A DNA stretch of 64,000 nucleotides from Mayamaea pseudoterrestris. Lineage: Eukaryota > Bacillariophyta > Bacillariophyceae > Sellaphorales > Sellaphoraceae. Positions within the stretch are counted from its first letter, which is position 1. Each line of letters starts with the position of its first letter. The notes under the pieces are model-generated. The model ran no database searches, was not told the origin of the DNA, and saw nothing but the letters and a program-made list of their open reading frames with translations. Of the stretch, positions 32,996-44,508 are shown in pieces. The stretch is taken from assembly GCA_027923505.1 (NCBI GenBank), contig BROI01000029.1, forward strand, positions 186,001-250,000. The letters run 5' to 3'. A program made the translations under genes and the position numbers.

Positions 32996-34471
32996 ATGAA
33001 GTCTCCTTCAGCAAATTCAACTCTTGCTGCCATACTAGTCGTCGCCATGGTTGGCGCCGCGGCGACGGTCTTTCTCACCTCGAATTCATCCTCACAAAGT
33101 CCAAGCATGACGACGACGACGGCCGTTCATCCAGTTGCCTCATCCTCCATCACTCAGCTACGCTCTCTCCAGTACCGCACCTACTGCGGCTGCACCGAGT
33201 GTGACACTGACGTTTGGAACACGCAGGCGCCAGTCGGCGCGGGTCAAGACTTTACGTGCGGCAAGCGCATGAAGTTTCTGCAGGCGACACTTTCCAACAT
33301 TGACGCCTGTCGAGAAGTGGCAGTCAACCATCCGGACGAGTGCGGCGTTTGCAATCCGGACGTTTGCTACATGGGTGGAGCAGACGATGATGCGGATGAT
33401 AGTAGTGCCATTGAAACGACAGAGGCGCCGACGAGTGGAAAAAGTGAACAGACGTCATCGCCAACGAATGGGAAAAGTGAAACGACTTTGTCGCCGACGA
33501 GCGGAAGGAGTGAATCAACATCTGCTCCTACCAGCAGTCCTGGTTTGCTTGTCTTTATGGGTCAATCGGGCCTTCCAGTGGAAGCGTTTCCTTTGGGCAA
33601 GTGTCAAGGTGACTGCGATTCCGATGCCGACTGCGCGGACGGGCTCTATTGCTATCCACACAATGCGGGTGAATTGATTCCTGGATGCACTGGTAATGTC
33701 GACTCGGACGTGGACTACTGCGTGGACTTGGCCGAAGTGTTTGGAGAAGGAACGACTGCTCCAACGACTGGTCGATCTGCGGATGACGATGATACAACGG
33801 CGGCGGCGACGGATGACGGCGATGATGCCCCAACTGATGATGGAACCGACGATGCTCCTACTGATGACGGAACTGACGATGCCCCTACTGATGATGGCAC
33901 TGACGATGGGACTGACGACACTCCAACCGATGATGGCACGGACGACGACAGTAGCAACAATGACGACACCACACCAGTCGGCAGCGGTGACACATTCAAA
34001 CTCAAAATTTACTGGCAGAAAGGTTACGAATGGCAGAATGAAGTCATCGAACGCAAATGGTGCCTTCGTTGCTCGAGTAGCGATGTCGCTTGCGACGCTG
34101 GCCGACGCGTCTACATTACAAACTGTGATAACGACGAGTTCATGACGGAATGGGAAGTCTCGTACTTGGATGGTGACTCTGGTGCCTTTTTGATGAAGGA
34201 CTCCAACTCGGACAACTGCTTGACCATTCCAGATGACACGCAAGAACCACTCATTGTTGATACATGCGACAATGGCAACATTCAGCAGCAATTCTTTGCT
34301 CAAAATGGCGACGCCGCATGGGGCGACAAGTTCGAGCTACAGTCGGCCTGGATTCCAATTGGATGCCTTGGCGTCACGCACCACCCGCGCGATCGCGAAA
34401 CCATTTACATCTGGGAGTGCCAACAAACGCGCACATGGACGACGGGGCTGTGGAACTTTTACGAGAGCTAG
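32996..34471 (+). CDS. Secreted or membrane-anchored Cys-rich protein with a beta-trefoil-like end
   Basis: A single exon of 491 codons opens with ATG at 32996. A hydrophobic segment (about 9-28) serves as signal or anchor. Then come a Cys-rich module (YCGCTECDTDVW), Ser/Thr-rich spacers repeating PTSGKSE, and a second Cys module (LGKCQGDCDSDADCADGLYC) of a type I know from many diatom secreted proteins. Next are about four repeats of APTDDGTDD, and a C-terminal domain of about 150 residues with CL-x-IPDD, VDTCDNGN and QQFF. The last part resembles the QxW lectin-like beta-trefoil. The repeats are acidic and likely extended, as in cell-wall or matrix proteins. I infer a surface or frustule-associated sugar-binding protein; no catalytic site is seen. 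Confidence 0.75.
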   Translation: MKSPSANSTLAAILVVAMVGAAATVFLTSNSSSQSPSMTTTTAVHPVASSSITQLRSLQYRTYCGCTECDTDVWNTQAPVGAGQDFTCGKRMKFLQATLSNIDACREVAVNHPDECGVCNPDVCYMGGADDDADDSSAIETTEAPTSGKSEQTSSPTNGKSETTLSPTSGRSESTSAPTSSPGLLVFMGQSGLPVEAFPLGKCQGDCDSDADCADGLYCYPHNAGELIPGCTGNVDSDVDYCVDLAEVFGEGTTAPTTGRSADDDDTTAAATDDGDDAPTDDGTDDAPTDDGTDDAPTDDGTDDGTDDTPTDDGTDDDSSNNDDTTPVGSGDTFKLKIYWQKGYEWQNEVIERKWCLRCSSSDVACDAGRRVYITNCDNDEFMTEWEVSYLDGDSGAFLMKDSNSDNCLTIPDDTQEPLIVDTCDNGNIQQQFFAQNGDAAWGDKFELQSAWIPIGCLGVTHHPRDRETIYIWECQQTRTWTTGLWNFYES

Positions 34472-34938
34472 TCAAGTGCAGTGAACAAGTATATGCTGCT
34501 GCGCATATAGCAAGGGGGTAATGAAAAATGTGAGCAATGCGATGCAACAATTGGCGTGCCACAGACAGTGCATTTAGATTAATATTTTAGCTACCGGCAA
34601 AGTACCGTGCTTTTAGTATGATTTAATCTTACTGTACCATGTCAACTTCAAAGGTTTCTGTGATATATCCTTTCCTACAATCAGTTTGCATTTCGTGTTT
34701 CATCTAAGCTCGCGTCAGGACAAACTATAATCCATGGCAGGCAAGGCAAGCTAGATTGTGTTGGGTCTTGGTTTGTCTGGCATGTGCTCGTCTTATTGCT
34801 TCCGGCTCTTTGGGTGACGAGAATTTTCTCCTGAGGAGGCTGGCCGCCTGGCCTTGCATTAACAGTTGCCACAGGAAGACATGTTGAATGTCGACGCCCT
34901 TTTTCAAGAGGTGATTCTTTTTTAAGAGTAGCGACACA
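34472..34938. other. Intergenic stretch between convergent genes, nothing seen
   Basis: This is the shared 3' region of the Cys-rich protein and separase genes. No supported features. Confidence 0.4.
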
Positions 34939-37900
34939 TTATTTCCTCACCACTGGCAAACCATAGCATACTGGAGCGCATCCCACAAGATATTGCAATT
35001 TGCAAGCGGACCGCGCCTGGGCGACGCACTCCGGAAGGGATGCTCCGTCGTGATTCAGGAAGCGACCCAGCATGTCCATAGAGAATCGATCAATATCCTT
35101 GTCGGTAACGTCCCACAGGTTAGCAACAACGCAGGGTGCGCCGGCAGCAATGTATGTCTGCGCAATTCCCTCGGGCTCGACGTACATTGGCAACTTGGCC
35201 GCAACATTGGCAGTGTTTTTACGATTTACGGACTCGAGTCGTCCGCTACTGCAGCCCATGAGGATGAGAGATGACTGGACGTGACGCTCAATTTTGCCGC
35301 TATCATGTTGCTGAACCATTCCCTCAATGTCGCGACGACCAAAGTATTCGCGACCTGTACCATGGCCGAAAAAAAGAAGCAGCCCATCTTTAACCGCAAG
35401 CTGCTTCTGCATAAATTCCTTCGTCGGTGCCTCACCACTAACAAAATTCCAATGTGGCCCATGTCGGTCGTGTAACGAATCGAGAAATGGTGCCATTCGC
35501 TGTTGCGTGCCACCAAGATTGGATTCTGGGTCGAGTATGCACGATACTTTGCGAGCATCGACGACGATGGGTTCCTCCTGTGCCACGGTTTCGTAGAGCT
35601 TAGCAAGCACGAAAGGAAGTGATGGAGGCCGACAAACTACTCGACCTTCGAAACATTGCATTCCCTCAAAAGGAAATCTTTGCAAGTCTTCATCAACAAT
35701 CAAAAGAATCTTGGAATCACCAGCACTCTTGTTTACATCTAGCAGCGACTCGCTAGCGACAAAAGCAGCCTCAAATTTAGAAAAGAGATTCCCCTTTGCT
35801 TCTTTCCCAAAAAGCACACTAGAAACTGTTTCACACTCGAACCAATGAGCTTCAACGCCTTCGATGTGACTTTGCAGCCTGTGGTCAAGTTCAGATCGTT
35901 GGTTCCACCAACTCCGCTTACTCTCGTCGCAGTTAATATCGCTAATTGCTGCATCCTGTAAATGTTTGTTGCAATCTTCAATCAGAAGGTCAATGGGCGA
36001 CATAATACTGCAGTAATATCTGTCGTCAAAGATTAACCCACGATGACACGACTCATCCGGTTGAGGTGTCTGGGGAAAGACGCAGGCAGTGTCGAAACCC
36101 AGCCCACCTCCCTCTTTAATGTACACCGAACCGACAAGCAATTCGCCTGTTGGACAAAATGCCATCCCGACTATGCGCCAATCGCTTGGAAGAAGATTTC
36201 CAAGTCGTCGATAGAATCGATGTATGTGCTCATTCATGGTATCGGTGGGAAAATCACACCCAGCGTCAAGCGCACAAAGAGTCCAATAAACATCGTCAGC
36301 GGATGCACCGTCTTCGCATGGATCGCTTTGGCTCAAAAGTTCTGTTACGTGAATTCGTAACTCCTTTCCAATCGACATGTGAAGATACGAACAAGCAGAA
36401 TCTGCGACATTCGCTGCTGCTGGACCGGAAACGAGCGCAAGACAACGGAAAATGTTTCGCGCTAGGCAAATGGAGGAATCTCCAAGATGATGCATTGCCG
36501 ATATAAAATGTTGCCGCGCCGAAGCCGTCGCCTCGAGGGGCCCAGTGATCAAGTCAGACGCATCAGGTTCCACGTTCGAGTTGCCCTTCCACAACACTAA
36601 AAGTTCTCCTCTCGTTCTGGCTATCGTCAAATCCATCATTCCAAGAAGATACAGAGCTTCTGCACGAATAACATGGGGCGTGGCAGCAAGGTTGACAAGG
36701 TCTTTGCACAAGTGAGCGGCCTTTTGATGCGAGTTGCCCGAAACTATCAAACTTCGAGCTTCGTGAAGCCTCATGGTCAGTAGAATTATAGGCGCAAGGC
36801 TTTCAGCCAACTTGTCATCCAGCGCGAGCCGTCGAGCAAGGTTCCAAATTGGAGGTGTTGCCAAAAATGAGTCGTACCTGTTCCTGACGTCTGAGTAGAC
36901 ATCTGGCAAAAGTTCGAATGGGCCTGGAGCGCAGACAGCGTCGCTTAGCATTCGTAAAACTGAAGCAATTTATAAGAGCAAGCATTAGGGACATCTAGAA
37001 CAGTTTCACTTTGATATTTATTCGCGTACCTTCTGCCTCGCATACTATGGCATCCAGTTCCCAGTTTAAATCCTTGGTACTTGTCCTCGGCGAAGCAGCG
37101 ACAGCCACGTTGTTAACAAACTCATGTTCGACACGATCTGCCGCCGTTACTCGGGCAACCACACGAAGCAAAGTTCTTCGAAGTTGTAAGTCTCGACTGT
37201 TTTGGCATGAGCTTGACCGCGACGCTGATAGGAGCTCCGAAAAAGTTGCATCCTCGCTATCGCTGCTCCATTGGTAACCTCCAATATGTATTGCAGAAAA
37301 AGCATATTGTAAAGCTTTTCTCCAGCTACCAATATTTGAATACGTTTCGGCGATCAACTGTCGACATTCAATCTCCCTATCTCTGAGCTGAATCGCAATC
37401 AATTCATAAATAACGCTCGGCAACGGGGCCCGCCTTTTTGAACGCCGTGAACATAAGGCTAGGTTTGATATTGCGGCTTGGCATGACCGATGACACTCTT
37501 TTGCAAAAGAAATCACCGATCTAAAATTCCCGCGCCGCCCGGCTGACACAGCGAGACCATACTCGAGTGCGCATAAAACCCAGTGCAACAAGCCCAAACC
37601 CATCGACTCTGCGCACAAACCGATTGAACGCTTGATATAATTCCGCAGCGAGTATAAATTGTTATTTAAGACGTTCAGTTCATCGTCTGACGTCAAAAAA
37701 AGCGTAGAACGTTGGAGCCGGCTTGCAGTGGCGTAAAGTTTCAAGCGCGAAATATCGTTCGACTCATCATCCGCCAAAGCAAAGCTCTCGGGAATAGGGG
37801 CCGTCAAGACGGTCTCATCGCCCTCCAGTAAGCAAGCAGTTGCATTGAACCAGAGCGAAAAATGATCTGTTTCGTTTGCGGTCAATCGGCTACCAAGGTA

Positions 37901-40900
37901 AGCGACTTCATAAGCATGCACCTTTTCCCCTTCAGCTTTCATGTATTCGCACCACCGTGAAAAGGATGTCATGCCAATCTCCTTCGCGATCTCGAGGAGG
38001 TGAGTACCGGTGGTTGGAAAGTTGACTGATAGATTTTGACCAACTTCTCGGATGCATTCAAGAATTCGTCCCTTCTGTCCGGTATCTATGGAACCCATGT
38101 GCAGTTGCATCATTAGAATTGCAGGCACAATGGAGCTACCAGCAATGTCCCAATCATCAACGCCGGATGCTAGATCATTTAATCCATTCAACGCATTTGA
38201 TAGAAATCTTTTAGCGCACGAGTCCAAAGGTGCCCAGTAATCGCTCTCGTGATCAGCTTGTCCGCTGCAACACTGAAACATCGCCAATTGTCCGCGGCGT
38301 GATGTGAGAAATGTCGCGCAAACGACACGGAATAGGGATGTTAGGACAGATGAGGCTGTCATATCGCTTGCTGCTACTGTGCGAAGAAACCATAGTCCCA
38401 ATTGAGACAAATCAGCGTATTCGTCAAAACTAAAAATGTCTCCGTCCAATTTGACTTGTTTCTGGATGATTGTCCCGTAGCATGAGATGGCCTCTAGCAT
38501 GACGCTAAAGCGGTCCACCGCAGAGCAAAAATCCATGCTTAGCGAAGCATTTTCAATGACCACAACCTTTATAACGTCACTCAAGGACAAGGTCACATTC
38601 ACAGGCGACATGCCGTTCTTGTCCGACACTGCCATTAGCAACGAGTCAGTTGTCCCCTGGATTGAAAAATCATTCTGGCTGCTTCCTTTTAAAGTGCCGC
38701 GAAAGTTAGGTATGTCGCAGTAAGCAGTGACCAATCGGGTAACCATCGTCTTTCGTTGAGTGTCGCGGCCCTCGCCAATCGTCTGGATTAATTCAGCTGA
38801 GACCGCCATTTGTCCAAACAGTTGCTCAAGATGAATAGTACTTTTATCGCAATGGGTTGCAAGAACATAGTTGCTATGAGCAAGGGCGCAAGCGGACGCG
38901 AGGAAGGATTCTTCTCGGCGGTCATGTTCTTTGTAGATTGTTGACAAGTAAGTCCACCTAGACGATATCTGAACCATTTCTAATCGATTACGCGGAAGCA
39001 ACTGGAAAAGCTTCAAAGAATACAACAAAGGCACAAATGCATCTAGATTTTGCTCATGACGGCGCTTGCCAAGCGATGATAGATACTGTGACAAACCAAA
39101 AACGGTAGTTTATGAGTTACAGTTTCGTGCACGACAGATACTTAAGGGACGCCATCGGATTTACCTTTGCTAGGTTCTCGACGCAATCTTCGGAAAGTGT
39201 TGATACCTTTTGCTCAGCAAGTACGACACCAAATACCTTCCGTATTATGTCGTCCGACTGCAGAACATACTCATCTTTCTGAAGCGTCACGTGCAAGCGC
39301 TCCAGAACGCTCAGCGAGCCACGGAAACACCAATATAACATGTCACTGGCTTGCTCCAGCTTATCTGAATCCACTCCCTCCATAGCCAGTGGTGACATGC
39401 AGCTCCCGAGAATCTGCGCAGTCGCCTCGAGTGCTGGTCGCCTTTGCTGTATCCCATTTTCACCAGCTTCAGACTGCTGCGACAAAAAGTCTTGAATGGC
39501 CCTGTGCAGCAATGTTGAGCAGAGCAATTTAAAGTGTCGATAAGTATATCGATTGTGGTTCGATAAAAAATGTTCGATAACTAGCTGACGGTCGCTTCTT
39601 GAACTTGTCGTCACTGGATCCTCAAACTCGTTAATAAGCTCGAGTGAGGTGAAGAAGAGCGCCATTGCTGCAGCGTCTCCATCTTTTGCGCAGTCATTAT
39701 GAGCATATTGGCCACCAAGGTTTCGAAAGATGCAATGAGGTGACGAGCAGTAGGTCGTCGTGATGAGACGTACTCCGACGTGCAGTGCTCGAACAGCACA
39801 ATAGTCCGTGTACGTCTGGGAAGAGGGGCAGCTTCCAGTAAGACTATCAAGGTAATTCCCCAAGTCATTGTGGAATAACTTAATAGCTTTCGTGGCATCC
39901 GCTGGACTTTTGATTTTAGCCTGTTGAAAATGTAATGTTGAGTATTTATGAGCGCTGATGCAAGCGAGCTCAAAGAACTTATTGCCAATTCGAGCCTGCA
40001 AATCTTCGTCAAGGTCAGATCCGAGCAGAGTAAAAATTGCTTGTTTGCGCAGCTCCAGACAATGATCTGGATCTGTTGTATCCTTTGCTGCCTGCAGTAG
40101 CAGTTGGTAGCCAGCTTTGCAGTAGTGCTGTATTTCCTTCTCGTCCGAAGCGCTGTTCAGTGAAAGCCACGCCGACAATACTTTCGAAACTATATGAACA
40201 AGGCATTCGTACGTGTGATGCAACTTGCTTTTCTTTAAGCGATTCCACAGCGACGTTGTAAAATCCAGGTCAATAGGAATGTCTTTACCAGAAGTCAGCT
40301 TGTAAAGTATTCTTGCGGCTGCCATGCTCGCGCGAATTCCAATCGTCGACAGCTGGTCGACCGCCATACTGCCAACAAGCATCCCCTTCTTTAAACTCTG
40401 CATGCTTGGTGCGGGAAACACGTTTCCCATTATTTCATGCGAGCATTTTGTCAGCATTTTGAAAGCTATAACGTTCCCTTTATCGTCAGCACATTGACAA
40501 GCATAATCGCTCAAAGTTTGTCCTAGCGACTCGTACGCGACCAAACCAGACTGCGCCAGCAAGCCTCCATCTTCATCCATGGACGACTCGCAAAGAGTAA
40601 CAACGTGATAAAGACATTTCAGCTTGCCTTCAAGCCGTGAAGGTTCGCGACAATTCAGTGAACGGAGTGTATGTAGTGCAACGAGCATGCAAGGTTGTGC
40701 GATGGAATTGGTATCTGTCGCCTCCTTGATAACTTTACGGGCGCTACTGAACAAGGCAGCTTCGTTGGCTTTGATCATTTCGTCGCTAGGATTACCGGCC
40801 TGCAGTGAGGCTCGAACGACAGACTCTGCCAATTGTTTCTTGTCCTTCCAAAAATTCGCTTGACAGGTTTGATCAGCTGCCTGCCGAAACTTTCGCAAGA

Positions 40901-41036
40901 CTTTGTCGACGCTACTGGTAGATTGCTGACTGCTATTCTCTTTTCCATCAGCACCAGTCTCGTCCTGGCATTTCCGACGACGGCGAACTGTAATGTTGGG
41001 GTGCGATGAGTCGCATGATGACGACGCAGGTGGCAT
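34939..41036 (-). CDS. ESP1: Separase (ESP1), the cohesin-cleaving protease
   Basis: Three exons, 39165-41036, 37030-39085 and 34939-36959, encode 1982 residues; two short introns (79 and 70 bp) keep frame. The C-terminal C50 protease domain has the catalytic histidine at about 1842 (FFGHGTGREYF) and catalytic cysteine at about 1879 (LILMGCSSG), then AGAPCVVANLWDVTDKDIDR, a separase hallmark. The first 1300 residues are helical and poorly conserved, as in all separases, which use a long superhelical N-terminal region to bind the inhibitor securin. At anaphase separase cuts the SCC1/REC8 kleisin and opens cohesin. The N-terminus has an Arg-rich patch (RRRRKCQ) that may be a nuclear signal. Length is like that of other separases. 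Identification is firm in the catalytic part; the N-terminal exons belong by frame continuity. Confidence 0.93.
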
Positions 41037-41509
41037 ATTTGAGATGGAGCCTTGAACGTGATGGTCGAATTGCGATACAATGCGCCCAAAGAAGAAGCAA
41101 AATATGCGACCAATGTGTCAAGTGCTTATTATGTTTTGTGCTCCGTAACCTTTGCAGATGGATGATGAACTATGAACTCATGCACCATGGTCGTTCGTCA
41201 GGTCGTCGTCCCATTCGCAGGCGTGGCAACGGAAACGTAGTGTCCGATCGTTATCGGCGGAAAACCGATACGACAGGAGAATCTTCAACGTCAAACGAGG
41301 CGGTTGCCGGTACAGTATATACTGGTATGGTTCGGTACTAGCTGTTTAGTATACCGGTAACTATTAGCCAACACTGTACATACGGTACATCAGTTATATC
41401 TGCATGTCAGATGTCAATATTGATCAGTTGGTTGCTACCGGTGTGTGTACCAATCACAAATCAGAAGTTTTTTTGAGTTTATATAGCATTGAGGCGGCAT
41501 TATTGTCAG
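41037..41509. other. Upstream region of separase and 5S rRNA, no protein gene seen
   Basis: The stretch holds a TACCGGTA palindrome (41352-41359) and related near-copies within about 130 bp. No coding frame is supported. Confidence 0.4.
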
Positions 41510-41623
41510 CAAGGACCATACAGCGCTGACAGCACCGCATCCCGTCTGCTCTGCGAAGTTAAGCAGCGCCTGGCCTGGTTAGTACTACGGTGGGGGACCA
41601 CGTTGGAATCCCAGGTGTTCTTG
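41510..41623 (+). rRNA. 5S ribosomal RNA
   Basis: The segment has the conserved 5S elements GACCATAC near the 5' end, GAAGTTAAGCAGCGCCTGG (internal promoter region) and CCTGGTTAGTAC, with GGGGGACCAC and GGAATCCCAGGTG after it. The two ends, CAAGGAC and GTTCTTG, pair to form helix I. The predicted length is 114 nt, slightly below the usual 118-121, so ends may shift by a few bases. It is a single copy here, between separase and the YGGT gene, not in an rDNA or 5S array. Confidence 0.88.
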
Positions 41624-41628
41624 TTTTT
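41624..41628 (+). terminator. RNA polymerase III T-run terminator of the 5S gene
   Basis: Five T residues directly follow the 3' end of the 5S rRNA. Confidence 0.75.
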
Positions 41629-41870
41629 GCATATTCGATTCGAAATCAGAATCATCATCCACCCTACTCCTATTCGATAACGCTACAGTAAGTCACTTGA
41701 TGCTCCTTCTTTTGTACGTAATTAGGTCTACTGGTGCAAACAACTGTATGAGTTAGCTAAATAAACTATTCTTCACTCGCATCCTTATTTACGACTACTG
41801 GCAGCACTTTGCCATGGCGTGACGATAGTATAGACCGCAAAAGCAGCGTTCCGGTAGCTCCACCTGTTAT

Positions 41871-42404
41871 CTATATTCCATATTTCATTTTCATAGTCAA
41901 AAGTCCTTGTTGTCCAAGCAAGATCTCATGTACAAATGTAAAGAAGCCAAGCCAAACAATCGGCGTTATGTCAACACCAAATGCTGGCGGAATGCTTCCT
42001 CGGACAGCTCTCAACAATGGTTCCGTTGGAAAGACAACGAGTGACCACGGAAGCTTCTTTACGTCCATTGTAGGATACCAGCTCAACACGACGCGAACAA
42101 GCATGGCCAAGCTAAAAAAGTTGGTGAAAATGTCGAGCGCGAATGCCGTCGGTTGGACCCATGCTTCCGTTTCCGAGAGAATGAGGGAGGTCGTATCCAT
42201 GCTTGTTACCAAAGATGGATCAATCATTTGTAAACGAGAGTCTCGCGCAGAAACTTGGGTTAGCTGTGGTCGAAAAGGTACGTTGGTGTACGTCGTCGTG
42301 CTTGGTGATCGGATGGCGGCAGCTGGAATATGCGGAGCAAATGCGTTGCTTGTACCAATACCTAGAGCGAGCAAGTAACAAAAATGATCACTATGGAGTC
42401 TCAT
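41871..42404 (-). CDS. Plastid YGGT-family (YLMG/CCB3-like) membrane protein
   Basis: The start is ATG at 42404 (177 residues), because it begins a signal peptide ending in the textbook diatom plastid motif SNAFAP; the upstream in-frame ATGs would bury it. The core has the YGGT pattern: ALDIFTNFFSLAMLVRVVLSW, a P-x2-D loop, FPTEPLLRAVRGSIPP, and VDITPIVWLGFFTF. In plants YLMG1 affects nucleoid distribution and CCB3 helps attach haem to cytochrome b6. Which role applies cannot be told. Two membrane helices flank the amphipathic RAVRGSIPP segment. Its upstream region carries the ACGTCA repeat array. Confidence 0.87.
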   Translation of the reverse strand: MRLHSDHFCYLLALGIGTSNAFAPHIPAAAIRSPSTTTYTNVPFRPQLTQVSARDSRLQMIDPSLVTSMDTTSLILSETEAWVQPTAFALDIFTNFFSLAMLVRVVLSWYPTMDVKKLPWSLVVFPTEPLLRAVRGSIPPAFGVDITPIVWLGFFTFVHEILLGQQGLLTMKMKYGI

Positions 42405-42585
42405 GGTGGCAGTTGCGCTGAGCTTTGCTTTCAGAAAGACTGGAGAGTCGACCTTTGCTTGACAGTGAGATGCACCCGTAATAGCGACGGTGGTTGTGAG
42501 GCGTGCTCGATGTGACGCAAGTCGCTTCGTTAGTCGTTTCATTTTGTACACCAATCATGATAGCACATTAAAAGGCATTAATTGA

Positions 42586-42830
42586 AAACAAATGCCAGTG
42601 TCAATTACGTCATAAGGCTATACTGTGAAACAAGTGCCAGTGTCAATTACGTCATAAGGTTATACTGTGAAACGAGTGCCAGTGTCAATTACGTCACGAG
42701 GCAATAATGATTGAAACGAGTGCCAGTGTCAATTGCGTCACGAGGCAATTGCTGAAAACGAGTGCCAGTGTCAGTGACGTCAGTAGGCTATAGTTCGAAA
42801 CTAGTGCCAGTGTCAACAGTACAAGTATGA
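42586..42830. repeat. About six short tandem repeats carrying ACGTCA (CRE-like) motifs
   Basis: Each unit of about 42-45 bp begins AGTGCCAGTGTCAATTACGT and continues CA. ACGTCA lies at 42607, 42649 and 42691; copy four has GCGTCA at 42735; copy five has the full palindrome TGACGTCA at 42775-42782; the sixth is degenerate. The array lies between the divergent YGGT (start 42404) and ARL6IP4-like (start 42893) genes. ACGTCA/TGACGT are bZIP sites known from CO2/cAMP-response elements of diatom carbonic anhydrase promoters. Confidence 0.85.
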
Positions 42831-42892
42831 GTACTGTAGGCATTTGCCGGATATGATGTCAAGGTCGATACACGAGGACCCCATGAGCCAAC

Positions 42893-43555
42893 ATGAGCCA
42901 TCCAGTCAATTCTGCAACGAATATTGAATCTAATGGGGCAGCTGCTGGGAAGATGAATCGCGCTCAAAGTTCCGGCGTTTCCGATGACAAGGAACGGCGT
43001 GATTCAAGACGCAGTAGTCGTCGCGCCACAGAAAATGGATCGAGGCGCCACAAAAAGCACAAGAAACACCGGAAACGACGTCATAGCAGCAGCAGTGATG
43101 ATGATGAAAGTGATGACTCATCAGTCGGCAAGCGGGAACGAAAGAGACGACGGAAACGCAAGAGCAAGAGCAAATCCGAGGAGAAGCGAAGAAGTATCGA
43201 CGAGGAACGACATCAACGAAAATCCGAAGCCCCTACCGACCAACCGATAGAAACCTTGCATCCACCATCGCATGTTCAAGAGAAAGCACAACATAATGTC
43301 CCTCTTCAAGAACCGTTGCAGCAGCAGGCCAAAGCTCGTCAAATGGTACCCATGACCAAGGAACAATACGAGGCGAAACGAGCGGTGATTCGCGAGGAAT
43401 ATGATCCTGAATCTGGTCGCCATCGCTTGGTACGAGGCACCGGAGAAATACTGGAGCGTATTGTTTCACGAGACCAGCATTTAGCAATCAATCGAATGGC
43501 TACGCGAGGTGATGGTGCAAGCTTTTCACGCAACTTGTATAGGAATAGCCGATGA
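42893..43555 (+). CDS. ARL6IP4 (SR-25)-like nuclear protein
   Basis: A single exon of 220 codons starts with ATG at 42893. The N-terminal two thirds are Arg/Lys/Ser-rich with runs such as RRHKKHKKHRKRRHSSSS, typical of SR-like splicing proteins. The conserved C-terminal domain reads PMTKEQYEAKRAVIREEYDP, then GTGEILERIVSRDQHLAINR, then MATRGDGASF. This is the ARL6IP4 signature as I recall it (MTKEEWE, DPETGR, GEVLEEI, ATRGDG). In animals the protein sits in nuclear speckles and influences splice-site choice. BUD13 was considered and rejected. Confidence 0.8.
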   Translation: MSHPVNSATNIESNGAAAGKMNRAQSSGVSDDKERRDSRRSSRRATENGSRRHKKHKKHRKRRHSSSSDDDESDDSSVGKRERKRRRKRKSKSKSEEKRRSIDEERHQRKSEAPTDQPIETLHPPSHVQEKAQHNVPLQEPLQQQAKARQMVPMTKEQYEAKRAVIREEYDPESGRHRLVRGTGEILERIVSRDQHLAINRMATRGDGASFSRNLYRNSR

Positions 43556-43784
43556 GGTGAACTTGACATGCTGCGTATCACTGGCAGTAGAGCTAATTTC
43601 TTTACATTTATCACAAATACACTTTGTTTTATATACATATTCTGTTATACTTGGTGGTGATTATGCTCGCTCAGCCGACGAGGTGCACTAACAGCTCTCA
43701 GCAATCAAAACAAACGAGCCGTGTCGAGCACCCATCCAGTTGAATGCGAGTCTCGCGATACTGCATAGTAACTTGACTCAACAA

Positions 43785-44327
43785 TTACTCCTCCATCGCA
43801 TCTCCCGCAGCAACCGCCTTGCCCACTTGCTGTCGCACGGCAGACTTTTTGCGTGCCGCAATCCTTGCTCTTGCGCTGTCCACAACATTGCGCATGACTT
43901 GCTCGCGCGAGGCCACCGCCGGCGCCAAGAGTTCAATCGACTTTTCAATCTCTGCTCGTGCCTGCTTCTTCTTTTCAACACTAGCATCCTTCATGCGCGC
44001 CTGGAAGAAGCGTTCCTCACGCGCCGTTTGAATCTCCTTAATCTTTTCCATGGCTTGCAAGGTCGCTCCCGTCAAGTCGCGATCATACTTGACTGGCCGG
44101 TTTCGTCTCTTTTCAAATTCAAAGGTACTATCAACAGCCATTTCCTTTCCGCGCGTCCGGCGAAAGGTTTTGGTCCAGGCAACCTTGCGTGGATTGCGCT
44201 TCTTGTGAAAGTTGCGAATGCACTTGGAACGACAAAAACGAAACTGCTTGCTGTCGTTGCGGACAAAGACCATGCCATGGCCAGGGTAGCATGGGCTACT
44301 GCAAAAGTAGCATTTTTCAATTCTCAT
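43785..44327 (-). CDS. RLP24: Ribosome biogenesis protein RLP24
   Basis: The start is ATG at 44327 (180 residues), which gives the invariant MRIEKCYFC beginning. The L24e zinc-ribbon has C-x2-C (CYFCSSPC region) and C-x3-C (RFCRSKC), followed by HKKRNPRKVAWTKTFRRTRG, which separates RLP24 from ribosomal protein eL24. A long charged helix forms the rest. RLP24 holds the eL24 site on pre-60S particles and recruits the AAA ATPase Drg1, then is replaced by eL24 in the cytoplasm. Gene length fits the family (about 160-200). Confidence 0.95.
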   Translation of the reverse strand: MRIEKCYFCSSPCYPGHGMVFVRNDSKQFRFCRSKCIRNFHKKRNPRKVAWTKTFRRTRGKEMAVDSTFEFEKRRNRPVKYDRDLTGATLQAMEKIKEIQTAREERFFQARMKDASVEKKKQARAEIEKSIELLAPAVASREQVMRNVVDSARARIAARKKSAVRQQVGKAVAAGDAMEE

Positions 44328-44508
44328 GGTGAAGTTTAGGCTTGATAGAAATGCCGAGGGTGTTTGTTTGTCGGGTCGAGTTTGAAAGAACAACTGTGAA
44401 CGGGTGGTGCTCGAGAGTTGCAGTTTCGCGCCAAACTGGAACAAAGCGTGACAAAAGTCGCACCGGAACTCAACTCAAGCGCGAAACTTCGACGACATCC
44501 GATTCGCC

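Noticed and set aside
33515-34303. Minus-strand frame of 262 codons
   Set aside because: It lies wholly within the Cys-rich secreted protein gene and reflects its Asp/Thr repeats.
42893-43555. BUD13/CWC26 as identity of the Arg/Ser-rich gene
   Set aside because: The BUD13 C-terminal signature is absent; the MTKEQYE...TRGDG end fits ARL6IP4.
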